Source: Anolis sagrei
Lineage: Eukaryota; Chordata; Lepidosauria; Squamata; Anolidae
DNA length: 64,000 nt
Assembly: GCF_037176765.1 (NCBI RefSeq)
Contig: NC_090023.1
Span: 208,318,506-208,382,505, forward strand
Direction: 5' to 3'
Part shown: positions 59,814-64,000 of the stretch, one piece after another
Numbering within the stretch: position 1 is the first letter of the stretch
How the letters are laid out: the number at the start of each line of letters is the position of its first letter
Program-made: the position numbers and the translations under genes
Notes under the pieces: model-generated
What the model was told of the DNA's origin: nothing
The model's input: the letters and a program-made list of their open reading frames with translations, nothing else
The model's database searches: none

Positions 59814-60439
59814 ATTGCTTACCTGATACATAACGTCCTCTACGGAAAGCTTCATACGAAGTCTTTGCATCCTCAAAGTAGTAGGAAAGAAGTTTGCCTT
59901 CAGGTACAAGTGCACTTCTTCTAGCTCCTCCCTACATGTGGAAATTGAGATTGACATCTGAATATGGAGCAGTCTACATTCAAGCTTTTTTTCACCATAA
60001 CCTTTGCTCATGCTGCTCTTTCCTTTACACTGAGAAAATGAAAACTTCCATGTCAATCTATAAAGGTAAAAGCAGCTAGTAATGGTCTTATTAATGACAT
60101 CTTCTCAATTTCGGATCAACCTTTTCTTATCCCTTTCTGAGATTCTAGAAGGAATGAAGACCACACCAGTGGAAGCATAATTAGCATATACATAATGATG
60201 AACAAACTCAACAACTCATACATCTGAACTCATAGTTTCCTTTTTTTGTTAATAGCGTACGCATTTAATGATTTTGCTTTTACCTCTGTGCCAATAGACT
60301 GCTTGTTCAAGTCAACCGGGGGTGAAATTGGTTTTGGTTTGGTTATCAGCCATAGGAAGACGGTTGTTCCAAAAGTAATAAGACCAATCAAAGCAGGGGT
60401 TGGAAGCGGTGAAAACAACAGCTGAAGTATCCAAATCAT
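41445..60439 (-). CDS. ACSL5: ACSL5, long-chain acyl-CoA synthetase (20 coding exons)
   Basis: Activates long-chain fatty acids to acyl-CoA (ATP to AMP + PPi) at mitochondrial and ER membranes. Coding exons, in order: 60439-60284, 59931-59823, 58151-58087, 58008-57907, 57494-57395, 55787-55609, 52570-52538, 52450-52399, 52037-51964, 50155-50078, 49384-49250, 48918-48784, 48673-48578, 47825-47753, 46690-46602, 46516-46400, 43632-43489, 42763-42662, 42137-42066, 41582-41445. All join in phase to 682 residues plus TAG (human 683). The N-terminal hydrophobic anchor (residues 1-33) has the ACSL5-type [11 protein letters not shown]. Adenylate-forming motifs are present: TSGTTGDPKG (261-270), YGQTE (443-447), TGDIG (523-527) and [14 protein letters not shown] (539-552). 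No frame break is seen. The gene is tail to tail with ZDHHC6. Confidence 0.96.
42066..42137 (-). CDS. ACSL5: ACSL5 coding exon 19
   Basis: Encodes residues 614-637, ending [12 protein letters not shown], aligning with human IGKESGLKTFEQ. Confidence 0.95.
42662..42763 (-). CDS. ACSL5: ACSL5 coding exon 18
   Basis: Encodes residues 580-613, starting [20 protein letters not shown]. Donor GAA/GTAAGT. Confidence 0.95.
43489..43632 (-). CDS. ACSL5: ACSL5 coding exon 17
   Basis: Encodes residues 532-579, including [20 protein letters not shown], the hinge to the mobile C-terminal domain and the fatty-acid signature region. Confidence 0.96.
45588..46112. mobile_element. hAT-type element rich in TTCGTTA-like motifs (copy 2)
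   Basis: 525 bp, ends TAGGGCTGGGCGG.. / ..GGACAGCCCTA, with a perfect 8-bp duplication ATAGCTTG (45580-45587, 46113-46120). Opposite orientation to copy 1. No ORF. Confidence 0.88.
46400..46516 (-). CDS. ACSL5: ACSL5 coding exon 16
   Basis: Encodes residues 493-531, with [13 protein letters not shown], the motif holding the Asp that binds the AMP ribose. Confidence 0.96.
46602..46690 (-). CDS. ACSL5: ACSL5 coding exon 15
   Basis: Encodes residues 463-492, [20 protein letters not shown] and following, ending NNEGE as in human. Confidence 0.95.
46875..47245 (+). mobile_element. L2-type LINE 3' end
   Basis: Same text as 8219-8673: TTCCCTCCCCAGGGACATCGG, CTGACCTTCCGTAAGAAAGT, AGCCGCCTTGAGTCCCC. 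Confidence 0.8.
47323..47400 (-). repeat. LINE terminal block
   Basis: TTTATTTATTTGCC..TTTATATTCTGCCCTTCC...GGGGATGCAGAGCAACT. A short relic of the LINE 3' end seen repeatedly here. Confidence 0.5.
47753..47825 (-). CDS. ACSL5: ACSL5 coding exon 14
   Basis: Encodes residues 439-462 plus one base. It carries [18 protein letters not shown], the A5-type motif that contacts the adenylate. Confidence 0.96.
48578..48673 (-). CDS. ACSL5: ACSL5 coding exon 13
   Basis: Encodes residues 407-438 with [15 protein letters not shown], the conserved core strand of the adenylation domain. Confidence 0.95.
48784..48918 (-). CDS. ACSL5: ACSL5 coding exon 12
   Basis: Encodes residues 362-406, a faster-evolving helical region ending [12 protein letters not shown]. 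Donor CAA/GTATGT. Confidence 0.93.
49250..49384 (-). CDS. ACSL5: ACSL5 coding exon 11
   Basis: Encodes residues 317-361, containing [16 protein letters not shown] and [11 protein letters not shown], both near-identical to human. Confidence 0.96.
49871..49922. repeat. 52-bp perfect intronic duplicate, copy 1
   Basis: Identical to 58934-58985, same orientation. Both lie in ACSL5 introns (10 and 2). The flanks differ. Confidence 0.85.
50078..50155 (-). CDS. ACSL5: ACSL5 coding exon 10
   Basis: Encodes residues 291-316. The first 13 residues ([13 protein letters not shown]) are divergent; the rest, [13 protein letters not shown], is the strongly conserved ACSL motif. Confidence 0.94.
50515..50945. 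repeat. TAT/ATA low-complexity tract
   Basis: About 430 bp of degenerate TATTA/ATAAT repeats in ACSL5 intron 9, the most AT-rich segment of the window. It is probably decayed microsatellite growing from the LINE tail at 50430-50510. Confidence 0.7.
50975..51263 (-). mobile_element. Full-length tRNA-headed SINE (GTCATGTCAGGAACGAC family)
   Basis: Flanked by a perfect 12-bp duplication, GGGCTCCCAAGT (50963-50974, 51264-51275). The head contains an intact box-B-like GGTTCGAATCC on the minus strand. Confidence 0.93.
51485..51617. mobile_element. hAT-type MITE
   Basis: CAGTGTTTCTCAAACTGTGC ... GCACAGTGTGAGATACTG, perfect 8-bp duplication CTGTAGAG. Confidence 0.93.
51964..52037 (-). CDS. ACSL5: ACSL5 coding exon 9
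   Basis: Encodes residues 266-290, starting [20 protein letters not shown]: the end of the P-loop signature and the following helix. Confidence 0.95.
52120..52200 (-). repeat. LINE terminal block with TTTA repeats
   Basis: (ATTT)n, then CTTATATGCCGCCACTCCCC...CTCGGAGCGGCTTACAAG, between ACSL5 exons 8 and 9. Confidence 0.55.
52399..52450 (-). CDS. ACSL5: ACSL5 coding exon 8 (ATP-binding P-loop)
   Basis: Encodes residues 249-265 plus one base: [17 protein letters not shown], the AMP-binding signature that is completed by the next exon. Confidence 0.95.
52538..52570 (-). CDS. ACSL5: ACSL5 coding exon 7 (micro-exon, 33 nt)
   Basis: Encodes residues 238-248 ([11 protein letters not shown]), aligning with human NLGKEHFRKPV. 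It lies about 3 kb from exon 6, between CTATAG and GTAAGT. Exon identity rests on phase, splice sites and this short alignment. Confidence 0.88.
53145..53482 (-). mobile_element. Full-length Sauria-type SINE
   Basis: 12-bp duplication GTTTCTCTGGTA (53133-53144, 53483-53494). Confidence 0.93.
53527..53705 (-). mobile_element. CR1 LINE 3' end
   Basis: AGACTCATAGAGTTGGAAGAGACCT..., CTGCCAAGAAGTAGG, GATGGCCATCCAGCCTCTG. Less diverged than the 40270-40660 copy. Confidence 0.85.
54580..55530 (+). mobile_element. Non-autonomous DNA transposon (copy B) split by a Helitron
   Basis: Flanks 54580-54966 and 55490-55530 together match copy A (6003-6435). The ends GGCAGTCCACAAGTTATGAAC and GTTTGTAACTCGGAGGCTAC are inverted. 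The Helitron lies at 54967-55489. Confidence 0.7.
54967..55489 (-). mobile_element. Non-autonomous Helitron with pyrimidine tract
   Basis: Minus strand: starts TCTGTATAAATAAAAATATA, ends GGCCACAGCAACATGTGGCAGGTACAGCTAG-like hairpin plus CTAG, between A and T. A (CTTT/CCTT)n tract (55000-55290) occupies the interior. Confidence 0.88.
55609..55787 (-). CDS. ACSL5: ACSL5 coding exon 6
   Basis: Encodes residues 178-237 ([14 protein letters not shown] ... [15 protein letters not shown]). This is the largest internal exon. Donor GAG/GTACTG. Confidence 0.94.
55790..57394. other. ACSL5 intron 5, mostly unique
   Basis: No exon. One old palindromic MITE-like stretch (about 56350-56490: GTAGCCCTCCAGATGTTGTC ... 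GGTGGAGAGCTACATTATT). Segment 57013-57040 (ACACTGCCAGCTTCATTAAA) recurs at 60740-60767. Confidence 0.5.
57395..57494 (-). CDS. ACSL5: ACSL5 coding exon 5
   Basis: Encodes residues 145-177 plus one base, including [20 protein letters not shown], identical to human over that stretch. Confidence 0.96.
57907..58008 (-). CDS. ACSL5: ACSL5 coding exon 4
   Basis: Encodes residues 111-144, ending [11 protein letters not shown], a hallmark of the AMP-binding N domain of ACSLs. Phase 0 at both ends. Confidence 0.95.
58087..58151 (-). CDS. ACSL5: ACSL5 coding exon 3
   Basis: Encodes residues 89-110 ([20 protein letters not shown] core), matching human [20 protein letters not shown]. Donor CAG/GTTGGT. 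Confidence 0.95.
58583..58790 (-). mobile_element. tRNA-headed SINE without its head
   Basis: Starts after a T-run with TGTCGTGTCAGGAGCAACTTG and stops at CCTCTCCCCGGATTC, so the tRNA head is missing (5'-truncated on the minus strand). Confidence 0.85.
58934..58985. repeat. 52-bp perfect intronic duplicate, copy 2
   Basis: Identical to 49871-49922 (contains GTTGGTCAGATGTATAAGGA). It lies between a truncated SINE (58583-58790) and ACSL5 exon 2. Confidence 0.85.
59385..59490 (+). repeat. LINE terminal block with (AAAT)n tail
   Basis: Ends GCTGCGTATGGAGAGAAAAAGCAGG, then an (AAAT)n run. Confidence 0.5.
59500..59740 (+). mobile_element. LINE ORF2 C-terminal remnant (R4-like)
   Basis: Plus-strand translation [20 protein letters not shown] ... 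[15 protein letters not shown] matches the conserved end of the ORF type seen reversed at 31535-31978. The GACACTTGGGAAGTGTCCG palindrome follows. Confidence 0.65.
59764..59809. repeat. (TA)n microsatellite beside ACSL5 exon 2
   Basis: About 23 TA units; the run ends 14 bp from the exon's splice donor. Confidence 0.95.
59823..59931 (-). CDS. ACSL5: ACSL5 coding exon 2
   Basis: Encodes residues 53-88 plus one base. It is the least conserved segment, beginning [12 protein letters not shown] and moving into the conserved [15 protein letters not shown] (TA)n run ends 14 bp beyond its donor, so the intron begins almost at a microsatellite. Confidence 0.93.
60284..60439 (-). CDS. ACSL5: ACSL5 coding exon 1
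   Basis: Encodes residues 1-52, with the membrane anchor, starting [20 protein letters not shown]. The exon itself begins at about 60472 after a CTCCTTTAG acceptor, leaving 33 nt of 5' UTR and implying non-coding exon(s) further upstream. Donor GAG/GTAAAA. Confidence 0.95.
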
Positions 60440-60831
60440 CCTGTTGGATCAGCGCTGGCAGACTAATGAAGCCTAAAGGAGAAGGGACAGAAAGTAGTGA
60501 ATATGATTGGCTTTTGCATGCACAGTAGAATAAAATGCTGACTCATGTAGCAACATCTTACAATAAACCTGGGCCAATGCCATAGTAGGCAAGCTGGAAT
60601 CTAGACAATAGGTAATCAATTCACCACTGAATTTAATGTACTGTACAGTATATCAAGTAGCAAGATGATCCACTGGGGGAGAAATGAAAAATAGAAATAG
60701 AATGGGTGATTAAATTTAGTTTATACTCAAACCATTTTTCACACTGCCAGCTTCATTAAATTTATGAATTAAATCTGATACGCATTAGGAACCATGTATG
60801 CTGATAGTATCGTAGGCAAATAATAGTGATG

Positions 60832-60965
60832 TAGTTGTATGCCTTCGAGTTATTTCCAGCTTACAATGACTCTAAGACAAACCTGTCATAGGGTTTTCTT
60901 GGTCAGATCTGACCCGGTTCTCTAGAGTTTAGACCACAGTTCAAACCACTACACAATATTGACTC
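60832..60965 (-). mobile_element. Old tRNA-type SINE
   Basis: ATGCCTTCGAGTTATTTCCAGCTTA ... CAGTTCAAACCACTACACA. A similar, weaker stretch is at 61775-61945. Confidence 0.55.
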
Positions 60966-61202
60966 TAAATAATGGTATGGGGAGCACTAATGTACAGTAA
61001 TGATATGGAGAACTACATTTGTTTGTAGGCTGCTTTTCCATCATTATATGGTATTGTTGATTACCCAATTCAGACAAACTATTTTTATTTATTCACACCC
61101 TGCTCTTCTTTCAGTTTGGAATCTAAATAGTTTACAAGCACCAGTTAAAATGAAATACAGCTAACAATTTACATTTTGAAAAACACTCCAAAATGAACTA
61201 AG

Positions 61203-61472
61203 TACATGTTGAGTATCCTTTTTCCAAAAGTTCAGGTTTTTGAACACCTGTGAACACACATACATATGAAATTCATTTATGTTTCATATACACGTGTGGA
61301 CATACATGCATATGAAATTCATTTATGTTTCATATAGGGATAGCCTGAAAGTATTTTGTGCATGAAACAAAGTTTGTGCATATTAAATAATCAGAAAACA
61401 AAGGCATCCACGGGGATTATTTTGGAGTATTTCAGATTTTGGAATTCAAGACTAGGGATGCTCAACCTGTAT
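61203..61472. mobile_element. Tigger-like MITE
   Basis: Inverted ends TACATGTTGAGTATCC.. / ..GGGATGCTCAACCTGTA. It contains a 43-bp tandem duplication (CATATGAAATTCATTTATGT, twice). Confidence 0.75.
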
Positions 61473-64000
61473 TCATATTTTTAAAAATGTACCAAAATGT
61501 GACTATAGTAATGAAGACAAAAGGACTTCACAACTCCTCCCATTAAAAGTACTTTCTGCAACAATGCAGTGATCAGTCAATGACTTTATGCAAATAAGAA
61601 AGGTTTTTCCCATTGCCATCCATGCCAATGGAAAGAACATGAATAAGCGCCCAATCTGCCCCTCCAAGAGAAAACAAAGACTGAGAAGGTATATGATCAA
61701 AAACAAAAATCCTAGATGTCCTGTTGTTCGCCTTGATGGACAATCCTATCCATAATTGTTTGGAAGCTGGTTGTGCTTTATATGCCTTAATGTCAATTCA
61801 GATATGTGGCAACCCTATCAGAGTTTTCTTAACACAATTCCATCTGAAGAATTCCCTGTTAAGTCTGAAAGAATGTAAGTTACCCCAATAACCTCAAAGA
61901 TTTCCAAAGCTGTGCAGAAATTTGAACCCAAGTTTCTCAGAGTCTGAGTTCATCATGGTGGTTCTCTGTTTAGAAATAAGTACCACTAAACTATGTACAA
62001 ACTATGTACAAATTTAATGTAAACAAACAGATCAGATCAGGATCCAACCCTCTATCTCCACTGATGGGAGAAGCCAATCAAAGGAGATAGCAATTCCTAT
62101 AATCACAGTCTCTGAAGTTGCTCAGGGAGGCTTTGTATTTTCCTTTCTGTTCTCCATGCCACTTAAATTTATTCTCTGATGGATTTCCCAAAGCCCACAG
62201 ACACACATGCATAAAAGAGCACATAGTGAGAGAACACAGGAACACAATACAGAGCAAAAACTGTATATTGGTATGTCAGTTTCTGAAAGCTGGAGAATGA
62301 ATCAAATTGATTAATAAACTCCTTTGAAATGTGTTAATGAAAGGTTGTTCTGTGGAAACCACAACCTGCAGGGAAAAACAACAACAAATAAATGGATTCG
62401 AACCCTAACTATCTCTCAAAACCAAGATGACTAATCTGAGATTATTGCACTTTTGCTTTATCCTGAGAAGACATGACTCAGTAGAAAAGACAACCATTGC
62501 TTGGCAAGGTAGAAGGCAGTAGTACTAGAAGATGACAACTACATTCTGGATGGACTCAATCAAGGATGACACAGCACTGTGTCTGTGAGATCTGAGTAGG
62601 ATTATTGATGACAGGGTGAACTGAGTATCTCTCAGTCATAGGGGTGACATAAAATGCAGCCAACCTGACAGTAGAAAGCAACAACCACACACTATTCTTG
62701 CAAAAAACTGATGTCCCAACTTGGGCATTCTGTTTTATTTTTTAAAAAAATCAAGGTAGTCACATTGACCACAAGACTGCCAATTTTCAAGCAAATTATG
62801 GGGGTAGGGACATTAAGTTGATACCAGTGTTTGCATGAAGTCTTGGGAAGTAAGAGGTCTGCAGATATTCCAAACAGCAGGTAATATGAAAGGTCATGAT
62901 TTCCCTGCCATTACCTCTAGACAGAATACGGGGAGCATGACTGTCGAAAGAGTTTAACTCTTCATTTTTTGCAACTATGAATTTCTCATACAATAGAAAC
63001 ATGTTTGCCTATATTACAAGAGATTTAAAAATGGCAAAGTATAACATTCAACATTTTTAGCTGTGGTATTTAACTTAGTGTAGTATTCTGGTGAGAGTTT
63101 GAAAATTCAAATTCAGATGTCTTCTTAAGTGTACTATTTTAATTGGCTAGGCCTATGGGAGTAGGCATGAGTTCATACATGCAAATAATAATTAGGTAGT
63201 ACAAGTATTTTATCAAGATGTGCTGAACTGAAACTACCCTGGGAAATGCATCCTTTATTAATACTGCTCCTGGCATACACTGTAATTATCCAAAGTTTCC
63301 TCCTTTATTAGTCCTTGATCAACTAAAGCATGAAGATTAACTTCTACTATATCCATACAGTTTTCAGAACTGAATCTGGAAGTATTATATATGTTATATG
63401 ATGCCTGTCTGGCATAAGTGTGGACAGTTTTGACCCCATAGTAGTATATTGTGTCTTGCATCAACCTCTGCCAGTACTGTAATTATGGGAGCCAAAGTCC
63501 AAATACAGTAAATAAATAAATAAATAAATAAATACTGTCCAGCAATATGTAGGATGTTTCTAATGTTTACTCCTGAGCCAGATTAAAAAACTATTTATAT
63601 GTATCTCTTAATACTCAACACAAAATATTTCTCCAATAAGTATTAAAAGTACTCTAATACTAAAGGACAGAATTAAATGTTGAGCTAGAAAAAAAAACTA
63701 GGAAAATCAGAGACATGGACAATTGCTACAGAATACGCAAGTAAGGATAGACCATGTGGTGACACAGTACTAACAGTCAAGTGAAAAATTTCCACACTTT
63801 ACAAGCAGGGAGGAAATATGCCTACTCTTATTTGAGATATACTGAAAACAAGGCCATTAAGTAGCTTAGACCACAAGAGGGCTCCCAAGTCCTACATCAA
63901 GTATTTTAACTTAGTTGCATGTTTGTTTACCCAAGACTGCTGGGAGATTCAGGTCTCCTTGCAACTTCGGATGGGCTAGCAGTTGTCTTGGTTTTTTTCT
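61473..64000. other. Probable ACSL5 5' intron/upstream region, no gene seen
   Basis: AT-rich sequence without a supportable exon. It presumably contains or precedes the non-coding first exon(s) of ACSL5, but no CpG-rich block is visible. A small (AAAT)n lies at 63508-63532. Confidence 0.4.

Overview
The window is nuclear DNA from a squamate reptile, most likely an iguanian lizard such as Anolis or a close relative. I infer this from three intron-rich vertebrate genes set in a dense mixture of young repeats typical of lizard genomes: tRNA-headed Sauria-type SINEs, a second tRNA-headed SINE family, RTE/BovB, CR1, L2 and other LINE pieces, a Penelope-like element with a GIY-YIG domain, small Helitrons, and many hAT- and Tigger-like MITEs with exact target duplications. 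The species is inference; the repeat structures are read from the sequence.

The three genes are VTI1A (minus strand, first two coding exons only, 5537-9658), ZDHHC6 (plus strand, complete, coding span 19590-38105) and ACSL5 (minus strand, all coding exons, 41445-60439). From general knowledge this is the same neighbourhood as human 10q25 (ACSL5 - ZDHHC6 - VTI1A), with the same relative orientations. VTI1A and ZDHHC6 are head to head; ZDHHC6 and ACSL5 are tail to tail. I placed the exons by hand from splice sites, reading-phase continuity and remembered vertebrate protein sequences. ZDHHC6 sums to 412 codons plus stop (human 413). ACSL5 sums to 682 codons plus stop (human main isoform 683). 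Neither shows an internal stop or frame break, so both look functional.

Layout: 1-5536 is VTI1A intron 2 (start); 5537-9658 holds VTI1A exons 2 and 1 and a CpG-rich promoter; 9.9-12.2 kb is a repeat-swollen divergent promoter region; 12.2-12.43 kb is a second CpG-rich block that probably holds the non-coding first exon of ZDHHC6; 12.4-19.4 kb is ZDHHC6 intron 1, with SINEs, a Helitron, a BovB end and hAT MITEs; 19.4-38.6 kb is the rest of ZDHHC6, whose introns carry LINE, Penelope-like, LTR, Helitron, L2 and SINE insertions; 38.6-40.8 kb is the convergent intergenic stretch; 40.8-60.5 kb is ACSL5; 60.5-64 kb is probably ACSL5 5' intron.

The genes have no operon-like relationship. VTI1A is a SNARE of Golgi/endosome traffic, ZDHHC6 an ER protein palmitoyltransferase and ACSL5 a long-chain acyl-CoA synthetase; acyl-CoA made by enzymes of the ACSL type is the donor used by DHHC enzymes. 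The observations most worth checking are a phase-matched 69-nt candidate cassette exon in ZDHHC6, a Penelope-like fold-back insertion that duplicated the 5' splice site of ZDHHC6 exon 4, a 44-codon upstream ORF in the ZDHHC6 leader, and a family of about 525-bp hAT-type elements built largely from TTCGTTA-like motifs. I found no prokaryote-type system, CRISPR array, rRNA or genuine tRNA gene.
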